Origin: Sulfurimonas autotrophica DSM 16294
Lineage (GTDB): Bacteria; Campylobacterota; Campylobacteria; Campylobacterales; Sulfurimonadaceae
NCBI RefSeq assembly: GCF_000147355.1
Contig: NC_014506.1
Location: forward strand, 1,364,001-1,428,000
Reading direction: 5' to 3'
Length of the DNA stretch: 64,000 bases
Each line of letters opens with the position of its first letter. Within the stretch, counting starts at the first letter, position 1. The notes under the pieces were generated by a model that saw only the letters and a list, made by a program, of their open reading frames with translations, ran no database searches and was not told the DNA's origin. The position numbers and the translations under genes were made by a program. Below are positions 45,810 to 56,013 of the stretch, in pieces.

Positions 45810-47364
45810 TGCTTACTCTTGTATGTAAATATTTTTCAAATTCTTTAATAAAAACCTGATAACCGACAACTAGAAGATAATCTCCTACTTCTAAAAGAGT
45901 ATCGTCCAAAGGATTAAAATAAAATCTGTCATTTGCCGTCTTATACACGCCAAGAAGCACAACTCTAAAACGGGCATTTTCAAGATCTCCTACAGTTGGA
46001 AAATTTTGCACTATACGCTCTGTAATACCAAGTTCATCAATTTGAACATCTGAATGTTCACTTCTGAGTTCATGAATCACTTCAAAAGCTACAGGCTTCC
46101 CTATCAGCTCTTTTGTAATAAGTCCTACCAACTCTTGAGGATACACAATAGTATTAATTCCTGCAAATTCCAACTTTTTACGATTAGAATCACTCACCAG
46201 AAGAGACATAATAAAAATATTTTGGTTAAATGAACGAATTGTTAAAGCCGCATAAACATTTTCGATATCATTCTCGCGTAAACACAAAACAGCTTTCACC
46301 TGCTTGTCAAAATCAATATTTAATTTATCATAACTTTCTACTCTCCCCGGATTATAATTAAGTGCTCTATAGCCATCTTTTTTTGCTTTTTCTACTCTTT
46401 GTGCATCTTCATCTATAATAATAATTTCATTTGCATGCGATGATAATTTTCTGCTTACTTCACGTGATACATTTTCATAACCGCATATCAGATAAAATTT
46501 TTTAAGTTTGGAAATATCTTCTACTGTTTTTATTTCTCTGATTTCATCCAGTTTTTCAGTAAATGCAGATACAAAAAGAGATGTTGTAAATGCCAAAACT
46601 GCAATGCCTGCCGTAATAACAATTATAGCTACAAATCTGCCTTCTTGTGTTACAGGAACTATATCGCCATATCCAACCGTAGCAATAGTTACTATAGACC
46701 AATATATTGCTTCAAAAAGAGTTTTAATAGGAGATTCCGGATTGTTGCCTTCCATTACATATATTAGTACAGAAGACACAAAAATAACAACTGAGGCAAA
46801 TATACCCAATGTTAAAAATTCAAATTTTTTCGTAGCAAGAACAGAAGAGAGTGTCTGCACACTTTTTGCATATCGCAAAAGTTTAAACACACGAAAAAGA
46901 ATAAAAATACGAAGAAGTCGTAGTTCATGAAAAAACGGCATAATTGCCAATAAATCAATAATAGCTTTAACAGAAAGCATGTATTGTAATTTTACTTTTA
47001 TTACTTCTTTAAAAGCCTTTGCCAGATTAACTTCTCGCAGTAAAAAAGTATCATGTTCAGCACGTGCAACAATGATTTTACTTACACTGCTGCTGACCCA
47101 TAATCTCAGCATGTATTCTATAAAAAATATAAATGAAATCACATAATTACTAAAAAACATCAATTCATCATTCACATGATGTTTTACTTCTCGAATAAGC
47201 ACACCCACACTGATAAATATGAGTAAAATCATAAATAAATCTACATATTTTTTATATTTATTATTATCATTCTCTAAAATATTATAAAAAAATCGTTTAC
47301 GCTTTTGATATGATTTTGATGTATCAAGATAATAAGCAAAATCTAATATCCAGCGTTTTAGCAT
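45802..47364 (-). CDS. Kv-type K+ channel with C-terminal RCK domains
   Basis: A 520-residue six-helix channel: helices S1-S4 (about 43-165), with S4 carrying Arg/Lys at 149, 152, 158, 161 and 164, then S5, the selectivity filter TVGYGD (229-234), S6 and two TrkA-N/RCK modules (about 295-410; TrkA-C to the end). This is a voltage-sensor-bearing relative of Kch/KvLm. It lies 5 bp from gatB. Confidence 0.88.
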   Translation of the reverse strand: MLKRWILDFAYYLDTSKSYQKRKRFFYNILENDNNKYKKYVDLFMILLIFISVGVLIREVKHHVNDELMFFSNYVISFIFFIEYMLRLWVSSSVSKIIVARAEHDTFLLREVNLAKAFKEVIKVKLQYMLSVKAIIDLLAIMPFFHELRLLRIFILFRVFKLLRYAKSVQTLSSVLATKKFEFLTLGIFASVVIFVSSVLIYVMEGNNPESPIKTLFEAIYWSIVTIATVGYGDIVPVTQEGRFVAIIVITAGIAVLAFTTSLFVSAFTEKLDEIREIKTVEDISKLKKFYLICGYENVSREVSRKLSSHANEIIIIDEDAQRVEKAKKDGYRALNYNPGRVESYDKLNIDFDKQVKAVLCLRENDIENVYAALTIRSFNQNIFIMSLLVSDSNRKKLEFAGINTIVYPQELVGLITKELIGKPVAFEVIHELRSEHSDVQIDELGITERIVQNFPTVGDLENARFRVVLLGVYKTANDRFYFNPLDDTLLEVGDYLLVVGYQVFIKEFEKYLHTRVSNG

Positions 47365-47369
47365 TATAA

Positions 47370-48800
47370 TTAACCTATTTTTGCTTTGAGTATTTCATTT
47401 ACAACCTGAGGATTTGCACTTCCCTTGCTTGCTTTCATCACTTGACCGACAAAGAAACCAAAAAGTTTCTCTTTCCCGCCTTGATACTGTTCGACTTTTT
47501 CAGGGTTTGCATTGATTATATCATCACACATCGCTTCAATTGCTCCTGTATCAGTTACTTGTTTGAGTCCAAGTTTATCAATTGCACTGTCAACATCTGC
47601 TGCTTCATTTTCCATCAAAAAGTCAAGAACCTCTTTAGCAGCTTTTCCAGAAATTGTTTTATCATCTATTCGCTTTACTAAAAAGCCTAGTTTTTTCGCA
47701 TCTACAGGAGAATTTGTAATGTTCATATCCCCTTTAAGACGAGCAGGTAGTTCCACTGTCAGCCACGTTGTAGCTGTTTTGGCTGTGACACCTTCTTCTT
47801 CCATCATTGTTTCAAAGAAGTTTGCTGTCTCAACCAAAGAGGTAATAACCATTGCATTATATTCATTCATGCCGTATTCATTTACAAAACGCTCTTTTTT
47901 TGCATCAGGCAGTTCAGGGATTTTTGTATATTTATCCATCATTTCATCTGTTACGACACATTTAAGCAAATCAGGCTCAGGAAAGTATCTATAATCTGCA
48001 GCTTCTTCTTTACCACGCATAGAACGTGTTTCTTGTTTTACCTGGTCAAAAAGACGGGTCTCTTGTACTATCTCTTCATCATATGTTCCGTCTTCCCATG
48101 CTTCTGTCTGACGAGCAACTTCAACTTCAATCGCACGCTGAATAAATTTAAATGAATTGATATTTTTAATCTCAACACGCGTATAGAGTTTTTCATCACC
48201 TTTAGGGCGAATAGAAACATTCACATCTACACGAAATGAACCTTCCTGCATATTTGCATCACCGATGTCTAAGTAACGTATAATTGAATGCAGTTTTTTC
48301 AAATAAAGCGTCACTTCTTCGGCATTTCGCATATCAGGTTCACTAACGATTTCCAGCAACGGCGTTCCCGCACGGTTCAAATCAACCTTTGAAATATCAC
48401 CGTCATGGATATTCTTACCCGCATCTGCTTCAATATGCGCACGATTTACACGAATAGTTTTATTGCTGCCATCTTCAAAATCAATCTGCAGTTTTCCATG
48501 CTCGACTATAGGCGTATAGAGCTGTGTAATTTGATAAGAAGAGGGAGAATCGGGATAAAAGTATGATTTTCTGTCAAAATAGGAAATTCTGTTTATCGTA
48601 GCATCAATAGCCGTCCCAAGCATTATAGATTTATGCACTACTTCTTTGTTTAGAACAGGAAGTGCGCCAGGAAGAGCCAAACATGTCGGACAGGTGTTTG
48701 TGTTTTGTTTATGATTAAAACTCGTAGGACACGAGCAAAAAAGTTTTGTTTTTGTATTTAATTGTACGTGGACTTCAAGACCGATAACTACTTCAAACAT
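47370..48800 (-). CDS. gatB: Aspartyl/glutamyl-tRNA amidotransferase subunit B
   Basis: A 476-residue subunit of the GatCAB complex, which amidates misacylated Glu-tRNA-Gln or Asp-tRNA-Asn. Motifs: [32 protein letters not shown] and the C-terminal YqeY-like domain. The ATG at 48800 (with AAGGAAATCT) is preferred to an in-frame start at 48845 because the family starts (M)[13 protein letters not shown]. Confidence 0.97.
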   Translation of the reverse strand: MFEVVIGLEVHVQLNTKTKLFCSCPTSFNHKQNTNTCPTCLALPGALPVLNKEVVHKSIMLGTAIDATINRISYFDRKSYFYPDSPSSYQITQLYTPIVEHGKLQIDFEDGSNKTIRVNRAHIEADAGKNIHDGDISKVDLNRAGTPLLEIVSEPDMRNAEEVTLYLKKLHSIIRYLDIGDANMQEGSFRVDVNVSIRPKGDEKLYTRVEIKNINSFKFIQRAIEVEVARQTEAWEDGTYDEEIVQETRLFDQVKQETRSMRGKEEAADYRYFPEPDLLKCVVTDEMMDKYTKIPELPDAKKERFVNEYGMNEYNAMVITSLVETANFFETMMEEEGVTAKTATTWLTVELPARLKGDMNITNSPVDAKKLGFLVKRIDDKTISGKAAKEVLDFLMENEAADVDSAIDKLGLKQVTDTGAIEAMCDDIINANPEKVEQYQGGKEKLFGFFVGQVMKASKGSANPQVVNEILKAKIG

Positions 48801-48878
48801 AGATTTCCTTGTGAAAAATAAATTAATTACTCTTATTTTACCCAATTTTTGCTTTAAAAGACGTTATGAGAAGTAGAT

Positions 48879-49142
48879 TTATTTTGTATGTTTAGCGTAG
48901 AGTTTTTCTAAGATTTTTGTCTGTTTTTTAGCTTCTTGCAATCTTTGCTTATTTACCAAAAAAGCATCTATTGCAAGAATAAGGAAGAGAGAAATAAAAA
49001 TAAATACCACAGTGGCAAATATTGCTAATACAAATCCAAAGTTTATAAATATTTTAAAAATAAGAAGAGCACCAAAAAGCACGACCGCCCATGATGCTCC
49101 GAGCAAAAAGCTTATAATCTTTTCATATATATCTTTTTGCAT
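48879..49142 (-). CDS. Small membrane protein between gatB and atpB
   Basis: An 87-residue protein with two membrane helices (about 10-30 and 37-60) and a lysine-rich C-terminal end. It lies 8 nt after atpB on the same strand, so it may be in the atpB transcript. I do not recognise it; it is not the AtpI or subunit c pattern. Confidence 0.6.
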   Translation of the reverse strand: MQKDIYEKIISFLLGASWAVVLFGALLIFKIFINFGFVLAIFATVVFIFISLFLILAIDAFLVNKQRLQEAKKQTKILEKLYAKHTK

Positions 49143-49150
49143 TGCAGGGA

Positions 49151-49828
49151 TTAGATAGTCTCATCAACTATTAATGAACCACCCAGATATACATATGTAA
49201 GCATCATAAATATAAATGCCTGCAAAAATGCCATAAATGTCAATAATGCGAATGGAATAATCGGTAATACCCACGGAGCAAGCATTAAAATTACCATCAA
49301 GAACATATCATCCCCTTTTACATTTCCGAAAAGACGGAACGATAAAGAAATAATACGAGAAATATGAGAAACTATTTCAATCGGGAACATTAACCAGTAT
49401 AACCACCAAACAGGTCCAAGGAAATGTTTTAAATAGTGCAGTAAACCATGTTCTCTAATACCAACAAAGTTGTAATATACAAATATAGTTAAAGCAAGTG
49501 CCAAAGGCATTTCCAACATTGCAGTAGGAGCTTCAAATCCTGGAAAAATACCAATAATATTGGCAATTCCGATGAATAAACCCAGAGTTGATACTAAAGC
49601 AACATATTTACGAGCATGTAATTTACCCATTACATCTGTACCCATAGACCATACACCTTGCACGTATGCTTCCATTAAGTTTTGTGTTCCCTTAGGTACA
49701 AGCTGCAAGTTTGACATAGCCATTCTCGCTAAAATTAAAGCTATACCAGCTGATAGCAACATGTGACTCATAAAAATAAACGTTTTATCTTCTGAGATAA
49801 GTCCGAAAAAAGTAAACAATTCACCCAT
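49151..49828 (-). CDS. atpB: ATP synthase F0 subunit a
   Basis: A 225-residue membrane subunit of the proton channel. The essential arginine lies in SLSFRLFGN, and helices with ALALTIFVYYNF and LTYVYLGGSLIVDE match the family. It stands alone, apart from the main atp operon, as in other Campylobacterota. A minus-strand TATAAT is at 49862-49867. Confidence 0.95.
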   Translation of the reverse strand: MGELFTFFGLISEDKTFIFMSHMLLSAGIALILARMAMSNLQLVPKGTQNLMEAYVQGVWSMGTDVMGKLHARKYVALVSTLGLFIGIANIIGIFPGFEAPTAMLEMPLALALTIFVYYNFVGIREHGLLHYLKHFLGPVWWLYWLMFPIEIVSHISRIISLSFRLFGNVKGDDMFLMVILMLAPWVLPIIPFALLTFMAFLQAFIFMMLTYVYLGGSLIVDETI

Positions 49829-49900
49829 AGGTGTGCTCCCTTGTCTTTAAATATTACCGCAATTATACTCAATGTTGCATTAAATTATTCTAAGTCTTGC

Positions 49901-49906
49901 TATAAT
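49901..49906 (+). promoter_or_regulatory. -10 element of the heme protein gene
   Basis: A TATAAT in CTTGCTATAATTG, 34 bp before the ATG at 49940, which has a TTTAGGAGGATTT ribosome-binding site. Confidence 0.5.
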
Positions 49907-49939
49907 TGTTTAAAGAAAATTCTAATTTAGGAGGATTTA

Positions 49940-50533
49940 ATGAATATTTTAAAATCAATAGCATTCATAACACTAGGCAGTTCACTGCTTCTTGGAGCAC
50001 CGCAGCAAGCAAAACAACAGGACAAACAATTCCAAAATGTCGTTAATATTGGCAAAAAAAGTTCTCTGCTGCTCTTGAAAACGCTGGGCTCAAACATGAA
50101 AAGACATATGAAAGCAGGCGGGCCGATGCAAGCACTTGATTTTTGTTCGCAAGAGGCATATAATCTGACACAACAAGTCAACAAAAAGCTTCCAAGCGGT
50201 ATAACGGTCAAAAGAATCAGTGCCAAATACAGAAACCCGGTAAATCAGCCTCAAGGCAGTGAAAAAGAGGTTTTATCATCTCTTAAAAAGTTACAAAGCT
50301 TACATGTAATCCTGCCTAAACAAATTGTTCAAAAGGTAAATGCACAAACATACAAATATTACAAGCCTTTAGTTATAAACAAGCAGGTCTGTTTAAAATG
50401 TCATGGTAATATTAAAAATAAAGATTTAAAACGTGCGATTGATGAAAGATATCCCCAAGATAAAGCAAAACACTATAAAATGGGTGATTTAAGAGGTGCT
50501 ATTGTTGTTACTATTGACAAGTCTGTAAAGTAG
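49940..50533 (+). CDS. DUF3365/Tll0287-like heme-binding periplasmic protein
   Basis: A 197-residue protein with a signal peptide (about 1-19) and one c-type heme motif C151-x2-C154-H155 (VCLKCHGNI) preceded by YKPLVIN, the DUF3365 pattern (FxPL... CLxCHG). It may sense redox or gas in the periplasm. A TTACATGTAA copy is at 50300. It ends in a bidirectional terminator. Confidence 0.85.
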   Translation: MNILKSIAFITLGSSLLLGAPQQAKQQDKQFQNVVNIGKKSSLLLLKTLGSNMKRHMKAGGPMQALDFCSQEAYNLTQQVNKKLPSGITVKRISAKYRNPVNQPQGSEKEVLSSLKKLQSLHVILPKQIVQKVNAQTYKYYKPLVINKQVCLKCHGNIKNKDLKRAIDERYPQDKAKHYKMGDLRGAIVVTIDKSVK

Positions 50534-50548
50534 GTTTTCCTACTTTAC
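50525..50548. terminator. Bidirectional terminator hairpin
   Basis: A perfect 10-bp stem, GTAAAGTAGG (50525-50534) and CCTACTTTAC (50539-50548), with a TTTT loop. It contains the stop codons of both convergent genes (50531-50533 and 50545-50547). Confidence 0.75.
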
Positions 50549-52113
50549 TTAGCAAATTCTACCGCTCTGCTCTCTCGAATAACATTCACCTTGATTTCCC
50601 CTGGGTACTGCACTCTAGCTTCTATTTCTTTAGCAATTTCTCTCGCCATTAAAATTGATTCATCATCATTAACCAAAGTTGCATTTACAATTACTCTTAC
50701 TTCACGACCTGCATTGATTGCATATGCCTGTTTTACACCGCTATGACGTGATGCAATTTCTTCTATTTCTGTTACACGCTTTAAAAAGCTTTCTAAAACT
50801 TCTCGTCTCGCACCCGGACGTGCTGCTGAGAGTGCATCTGCTGCACAAACTGCACCACATTCGATAGAGTTTATCTCTTGCTGTCCGTGATGTGCATAAA
50901 TAGCATTTATAACAACTTCGTCTTCATTATATCTGCGACAAATTTCAGCACCTAAATCCACATGGTTTCCATCCATATCATGTGTTAATGCTTTTCCGAT
51001 GTCATGTAAAAGCCCTGCACGTTTTGCTAAAATAGGATCCCCACCCATTTCTGAAGCCATTATGCCTGCCAAATGAGCAACTTCAAGTGTATGAGCAAGT
51101 GCATTTTGTCCATAACTCGCACGGTATCGCAGTCTTCCTATAAGCTTCATAAGTTCCGGATGCATTACGCCGATGTTCATCTGGGCTATCAACTCCTCAC
51201 CCTCTGCAAGTATTTTGGACTCAAATTCCTCTGAAACTTTTTTAAATATCTCTTCTATTCTGGCCGGTTGAATTCTTCCGTCTTCTATTAACAACTGTAG
51301 TGTTTTCGTTGCAATAGCACGGCGATACAGATTAAAACTGCTCACAAGAATTGCATTTGGCGTATCATCTATAATAATATCAACACCGAGCAGTGTTTCC
51401 AAAGCCTTAATGTTACGCCCTTCTTTACCGATAATACGACCCTTAAGTTCATCACTGTCCAAATGAACAAGATTGGTAAGTCTCTCAGAGGCAAATTCTC
51501 CTGCAAAACGGCTCGTCGCCTGCGCTAAAATAAAATTAGCTTTGCGTTCACCCTTCTCTCTTGCTTCATTTTCATATCTTCTTACAATATGAGCTATCTC
51601 GCCGCGTGCTTTTTCTTCCATTTTTTCAAGAAGAACATTTTTAGCCTCTTCCTGTGTCATTCCTGCACTGTGCTCTATTGTATGCACAGCTTCATCTATT
51701 TTTTCTTCATATCTTTTTTTCAGGGAAGCAAGTGATTTTTCATTTCTCTCTAAATTAACTTTTTGTGCTTTAATATTGTTCAATTCAGTCTGAATTTTCT
51801 TCTCTTCATCCTGTTTAAAACGTTCAAAACTTTGTTCTTTCCGTATAAGCGCATCTTCCCTTTGAGAAAAATCCGCACGTGCACGCTCCTTGGCACTGTC
51901 AAAGACTTTTTGTGCTTCAAGCTCTATTTCACGTGCTTTAAGTTTTGCACGTTCTAAGAGTGTTTGTGCTTCATTTTCAATTGCTTTTGCTTTTGCAGCC
52001 GCTTGTTCTACGTATATATCAAAGTTTGCACCGGTTATTTTTTTAGAGATGAAAAAACCTACCACTCCACTTACAGTGGCAATTGCACCACCAAGTAGTA
52101 TTTCATTTAACAT
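50545..52113 (-). CDS. rny: Ribonuclease Y
   Basis: A 522-residue membrane-anchored endoribonuclease of mRNA decay. N-terminal helix (about 4-24), long coiled coil (about 35-190), KH domain (about 215-275, RIIGKEGRNIKALE) and HD domain with the metal HD (LLHDIGKALTHD). The family length matches. It lies in the same minus-strand run as the folate gene. Confidence 0.96.
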   Translation of the reverse strand: MLNEILLGGAIATVSGVVGFFISKKITGANFDIYVEQAAAKAKAIENEAQTLLERAKLKAREIELEAQKVFDSAKERARADFSQREDALIRKEQSFERFKQDEEKKIQTELNNIKAQKVNLERNEKSLASLKKRYEEKIDEAVHTIEHSAGMTQEEAKNVLLEKMEEKARGEIAHIVRRYENEAREKGERKANFILAQATSRFAGEFASERLTNLVHLDSDELKGRIIGKEGRNIKALETLLGVDIIIDDTPNAILVSSFNLYRRAIATKTLQLLIEDGRIQPARIEEIFKKVSEEFESKILAEGEELIAQMNIGVMHPELMKLIGRLRYRASYGQNALAHTLEVAHLAGIMASEMGGDPILAKRAGLLHDIGKALTHDMDGNHVDLGAEICRRYNEDEVVINAIYAHHGQQEINSIECGAVCAADALSAARPGARREVLESFLKRVTEIEEIASRHSGVKQAYAINAGREVRVIVNATLVNDDESILMAREIAKEIEARVQYPGEIKVNVIRESRAVEFAK

Positions 52114-52137
52114 CTATTAAACCCTTTTGTTTAGACT

Positions 52138-52701
52138 TTAGCCATCTTTTCGTATAGTTTTGTTTGGAGTTATAAGTACATCACACGCCACGTCATATGA
52201 ATCGCATATTAATTTATTTGTGTGACAAAGTTCTGGCTGTACAAAAATAGTATATGGTTTTTCTTTTAATTTTGCAAAGAAACGATCATACATCCCTTTG
52301 CCAAAACCAACTCTTTGTAAATTACCGTCAACTCCCACTGCTGGAACTATGGCTATATCAATTTTATTATTATTTTGTATTGTATTTCCCGCTTCAAAAA
52401 TACCAAATTTTTTTTTCTTAAGCGGTAATCTAAATGGTACCATCTTAAAGCTTTCGCCTTGCATAAACGGCACAAAAACATCATGTTTTTCTCTCATTTT
52501 TTTGAGCACTTTAAGTATATCTGCTTCGTATGGTAACGGGTAAAAAAACAGGATTTTTAACCTTTTTTTACTCTTAAAATGTTCTAATTCTTTAAGTAAT
52601 GCATTATTAATTAAAAAGTTTTTATAGAACTTGTTATGTTTTGATGATTTTTTTATCTTTTTAAGACATATTTGCCTAAAACTGTTTTTTGTAAGAGTCA
52701 T
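52138..52701 (-). CDS. 5-formyltetrahydrofolate cyclo-ligase
   Basis: A 187-residue enzyme converting 5-formyl-THF to 5,10-methenyl-THF with ATP. The motif VPAVGVDGNLQRVGFGKGMYDRF matches the family 'P..afd..G.RlG.G.GyYDR'; the spelling here is shown in part. It has a basic N-terminus (KSFRQICLKKIKK-like). It lies 24 nt before rny on the same strand. Confidence 0.88.
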   Translation of the reverse strand: MTLTKNSFRQICLKKIKKSSKHNKFYKNFLINNALLKELEHFKSKKRLKILFFYPLPYEADILKVLKKMREKHDVFVPFMQGESFKMVPFRLPLKKKKFGIFEAGNTIQNNNKIDIAIVPAVGVDGNLQRVGFGKGMYDRFFAKLKEKPYTIFVQPELCHTNKLICDSYDVACDVLITPNKTIRKDG

Positions 52702-52717
52702 ATTAAATCTTTATCGC

Positions 52718-52723
52718 TATAAT
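52718..52723 (+). promoter_or_regulatory. -10 element of the TlpA-ftsY run
   Basis: A TATAAT in TATCGCTATAATTTC, 54 bp before the thioredoxin-like gene's ATG. Confidence 0.45.
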
Positions 52724-52776
52724 TTCATAAATTTTATGTATTTTACACAAATAAACAAACAAAGGCAAAAAATTCT

Positions 52777-53340
52777 ATGAGAAAAATTCCACTTTTAACA
52801 ACTTTACTGACAATCGGCTTACTTTTTGGGGCATGTTCCAAAGAAAAAGAAAGCACTACACAAGAAGCAAATTCTCTACTTGCAACAAATAAAATCGTAC
52901 TGACATCACTCAACAATAAACAATTTGTTGTAGAAAAAACAGATACTGGTCTTAAACTAAAAGATGCGAAAGACAAAGTAGTCATTTATGATATATTTGC
53001 CACTTGGTGTCCACCATGTCAGGCAGAAGCATCTCATTTGGCATCCCTGCAAAAAAAATACAAAGACAAACTCATTGTTCTGGGTGTAACTGTTGAAAAC
53101 AACATCCCGAATGAAAAACTAGAAGAGTTCGCAAAACAACACCATGCTGACTATACACTTGTCAATTCAAGTGCAAATATGCGTCTAATTGATAAAATAG
53201 CGAAACAGTTACATCTAGGAAAAGATTTTGGGATTCCTCTTATGGTTTTATATAAAGACGGTAAAATTATCAATTATTATCAAGGTGCAACAGAAGAAGA
53301 ATTCATAGAAAGCGACATAAAAAAAGCTTTGGATCTCTAA
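52777..53340 (+). CDS. TlpA-type thioredoxin-like lipoprotein
   Basis: A 187-residue periplasmic or outer-surface thiol reductase. The lipobox LFGAC puts the lipid on C20. The thioredoxin active site WCPPC is at 77-81 (C78, C81). GIPLMVLYKDGK is the cis-proline region. TlpA/ResA-type proteins reduce disulfides, often for cytochrome c maturation. ftsY starts right after the stop. Confidence 0.9.
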   Translation: MRKIPLLTTLLTIGLLFGACSKEKESTTQEANSLLATNKIVLTSLNNKQFVVEKTDTGLKLKDAKDKVVIYDIFATWCPPCQAEASHLASLQKKYKDKLIVLGVTVENNIPNEKLEEFAKQHHADYTLVNSSANMRLIDKIAKQLHLGKDFGIPLMVLYKDGKIINYYQGATEEEFIESDIKKALDL

Positions 53341-54219
53341 ATGTTCGGTTTTATAAAAAAATCTCTCAACAAAACTGTTGAAGCAATTAAAACAGTCGCT
53401 CCAAAGAAAAAAATTACCTTTACTAAAGATGAGCTTGAAGATATTCTGCTTGAAGCCGATGTAGAATATGCCTTAGTTGAAATTATACTCAATGAAATAT
53501 ATCAAGATAAAATCACACGTGAAATCTTACGCTCAAAACTTTTGGCAACACTGGCTTATACTTCTTATACAGAGCCTCAGTTCACACCTCCTTTTGTAGA
53601 GCTCATCGTCGGCGTCAATGGAGCCGGGAAAACAACAACTATTTCAAAACTTGCATACAAATACAAGCAAGAGGGCAAAAAAGTGCTTCTTGGTGCGGGT
53701 GATACTTTTCGTGCAGCGGCAATTGAGCAGCTTACACTTTGGGCAAATAAACTCGACATCCCAATAGTTGCATCAAAACAGGGGCATGACAGTTCAGCCG
53801 TTGCCTATGATGCAATAGACTCAGCAAAAGCAAAAGGCTTTGATAACGTCATTATTGATACCGCAGGGCGTTTACATACACAAACCAATCTTGCAAATGA
53901 GCTCAAAAAAATCAAACGCATCTGCGATAAAGCACATAAAGGTGCTCCGCAAAGAACAGTTCTCATCATAGACGGTACACAGGGCAACTCTGCTATAAGC
54001 CAAGCCAAAGCTTTTAATGAAATGATAGGTATAGACGGTATTATCATTACAAAACTAGACGGTACGGCAAAAGGAGGAAGCATATTCTCTATTGCTTATG
54101 CCTTGGAACTTCCTATTCTTTATGTTGGAACAGGGGAACAACCAGAAAACCTTACATCATTTGATAAATACGAATTTGTCGACGGTCTGCTCGATGCAAT
54201 TTTTATAGAAGAAGAGTAA
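53341..54219 (+). CDS. ftsY: Signal recognition particle receptor FtsY
   Basis: A 292-residue SRP-type GTPase that docks ribosomes to the Sec translocon. The N domain (about 1-80) and G domain have [25 protein letters not shown] and [10 protein letters not shown]. It lacks the long acidic extension of E. coli FtsY, like other Campylobacterota. It starts directly after the thioredoxin gene's stop. Confidence 0.97.
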   Translation: MFGFIKKSLNKTVEAIKTVAPKKKITFTKDELEDILLEADVEYALVEIILNEIYQDKITREILRSKLLATLAYTSYTEPQFTPPFVELIVGVNGAGKTTTISKLAYKYKQEGKKVLLGAGDTFRAAAIEQLTLWANKLDIPIVASKQGHDSSAVAYDAIDSAKAKGFDNVIIDTAGRLHTQTNLANELKKIKRICDKAHKGAPQRTVLIIDGTQGNSAISQAKAFNEMIGIDGIIITKLDGTAKGGSIFSIAYALELPILYVGTGEQPENLTSFDKYEFVDGLLDAIFIEEE

Positions 54220-54229
54220 ATCTCTTTTT
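54212..54229 (+). terminator. Weak hairpin after ftsY
   Basis: AAGAG (54212-54216) and CTCTT (54222-54226) around a TAAAT loop that contains the ftsY stop codon, followed by TTT. A short stem, so low confidence. Confidence 0.35.
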
Positions 54230-54240
54230 CTCTCCTCTTT

Positions 54241-54262
54241 TATGACAATATGTCATATTTTT
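54241..54262. promoter_or_regulatory. 17-bp palindrome between ftsY and radA
   Basis: TATGACA (54241-54247) and TGTCATA (54251-54257) around ATA, followed by TTTTT. It could be a second terminator for ftsY or an operator just upstream of a radA promoter (TACAAT at 54285-54290). Confidence 0.45.
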
Positions 54263-54320
54263 ATTACCAAAACCAAAAAAAGACTACAATACCTTCAAAT
54301 ACAAATAAGAGATAATAACT

Positions 54321-55667
54321 ATGGCAAAGAAAAAAATACTCTTTGAGTGTCAGCACTGCGGACTTACTACACCTAAATGGATGGGCAAATGCACCAACTG
54401 CGGTGCTTGGGATAGTTTTGTAGAACTAAATGAGCATCAGCAAGAAGTTGTCAAGCAGACAAAAACAGCGTCAGCATCATCAGCCAAAGCGATAAGCATC
54501 AATGAAGTTATAGAAGAAGAGATTTATAGATTTTCTTCACTTGATACCGAACTTGACAATGTATTGGGCGGCGGAATAGTTCCGGGAAGCCTTACTCTCA
54601 TCGGAGGAAGTCCAGGTGTTGGAAAATCAACCCTGCTCTTAAAAGTCGGTGCAAACATAGCATCAACTGCTAAAGATGTATTATATGTTACAGGTGAAGA
54701 ATCAACTTCACAAATAAAAATGCGTGCAAACCGCCTTGAATCAAATCATGATTCACTTTATCTGCTGAGTGAAATACGACTTGAACAGATATTAGTAGAA
54801 CTAGAACATAGAGATTATGATTTTCTGATTATTGATTCTATACAAACAATATATTCAGAAAATATTACATCCGCTCCGGGAAGCGTCACACAGGTACGCC
54901 AAATTACTTTTGAATTGATGCGTATTGCCAAAGAAAAAGGTTTGGCAATTTTCATCATAGGGCATATAACAAAAGAAGGCTCTATTGCAGGACCTCGGGT
55001 TCTGGAGCATATGGTTGATACCGTACTCTACTTTGAAGGAGATTCATCCCAAGAACTTAGAATTCTCAGAGGTTTTAAAAACCGTTTCGGCGCAACAAGT
55101 GAGATAGGTGTTTTTGAGATGAAAGCCGAGGGGCTTGTGAGCGCAACAGATATCGCTTCACGATTTTTTAACCGCAACTCAAGCCAAAGCGGTTCGGCAC
55201 TCACCGTTATTATGGAAGGCTCACGTCCTATTATTTTGGAGGTACAGGCACTTGTTTCAGAATCCCATACGCCAAATGCCAAAAGGCAGGCCACCGGTTT
55301 TGATAACAATCGTTTAAATATGCTTTTAGCACTGCTTGAGCGAAAATTAGAAATTCCTCTCTCGGGTTATGATGTTTTTATCAATATAACAGGTGGCATT
55401 AAAATTACAGAAACGGCGGCAGATTTGGCAATACTCGCTGCAATTATCAGCAGTTTTAGAGACCGTGCCATCTCAAAAGAGACTATCTTTATCGGTGAAG
55501 TCTCATTAGTGGGAGATGTGAGAGAAGTGTATGCCCTTGATGCAAGACTTAAAGAAGCAAAAATGCAAAATATTACAAAAGCACTTGTATCAAAAAAACC
55601 TTTAGAAAAAACATCTATAAAAACGTTTATTGTCGATGAAGTAACAAAACTCTTAGAGTGGTATTAA
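54321..55667 (+). CDS. radA: DNA repair protein RadA (Sms)
   Basis: A 448-residue RecA-like branch-migration helicase. N-terminal zinc finger CQHCGLTTPKWMGKCTNCG (about 9-28), Walker A GGSPGVGKST, the RadA-specific KNRFG motif (FKNRFGATSEIG) and a Lon-like C-terminal domain. The family length matches. Confidence 0.97.
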   Translation: MAKKKILFECQHCGLTTPKWMGKCTNCGAWDSFVELNEHQQEVVKQTKTASASSAKAISINEVIEEEIYRFSSLDTELDNVLGGGIVPGSLTLIGGSPGVGKSTLLLKVGANIASTAKDVLYVTGEESTSQIKMRANRLESNHDSLYLLSEIRLEQILVELEHRDYDFLIIDSIQTIYSENITSAPGSVTQVRQITFELMRIAKEKGLAIFIIGHITKEGSIAGPRVLEHMVDTVLYFEGDSSQELRILRGFKNRFGATSEIGVFEMKAEGLVSATDIASRFFNRNSSQSGSALTVIMEGSRPIILEVQALVSESHTPNAKRQATGFDNNRLNMLLALLERKLEIPLSGYDVFINITGGIKITETAADLAILAAIISSFRDRAISKETIFIGEVSLVGDVREVYALDARLKEAKMQNITKALVSKKPLEKTSIKTFIVDEVTKLLEWY

Positions 55668-55683
55668 TTTATACAGTTTAAAG

Positions 55684-55711
55684 TTACATTTGCAGAATTT
55701 CGTTGTATAAT
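55684..55711 (+). promoter_or_regulatory. -35/-10 promoter of the downstream hypothetical and carbonic anhydrase
   Basis: TTACAT (55684-55689) and TATAAT (55706-55711) with a 16-bp spacer, 31 bp before the ATG at 55743, which has an AAAAAGGTAAAA ribosome-binding site. Confidence 0.6.
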
Positions 55712-55742
55712 AGTTTAATAGAAGATTTCAAAAAGGTAAAAA

Positions 55743-56003
55743 ATGATTGATACTGAGTTTAGAAGTGAAGAGAGATTTGCTAGATTGTCTATTGCTTATG
55801 ATACAGCTGAAGAAAAAGAGTGTGTGAGTTCCCATGTCGACTCTATCATTGCAAAATATGCACGTAAACCAGAAGAGATATACACAACAAAAGTTGCCAA
55901 CGGCAAAGAGGTCTTAGTTATTGAATATCATGACTGTGACCGTCAAACCGGAGATATTTTTGAAGAGATTATGAAATCTTTAAATATCACCTGCTGTTCA
56001 TAA
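55743..56003 (+). CDS. Small cytosolic protein, unknown function
   Basis: An 86-residue acidic protein that I do not recognise. It has a helical N-terminus, beta strands around KEVLVIEYHDCDRQ, and a C-terminal CC pair (NITCCS). It lies 10 nt before the carbonic anhydrase gene and shares its promoter, so a role linked to that gene is possible. Confidence 0.65.
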   Translation: MIDTEFRSEERFARLSIAYDTAEEKECVSSHVDSIIAKYARKPEEIYTTKVANGKEVLVIEYHDCDRQTGDIFEEIMKSLNITCCS

Positions 56004-56013
56004 GGATTTTAGC

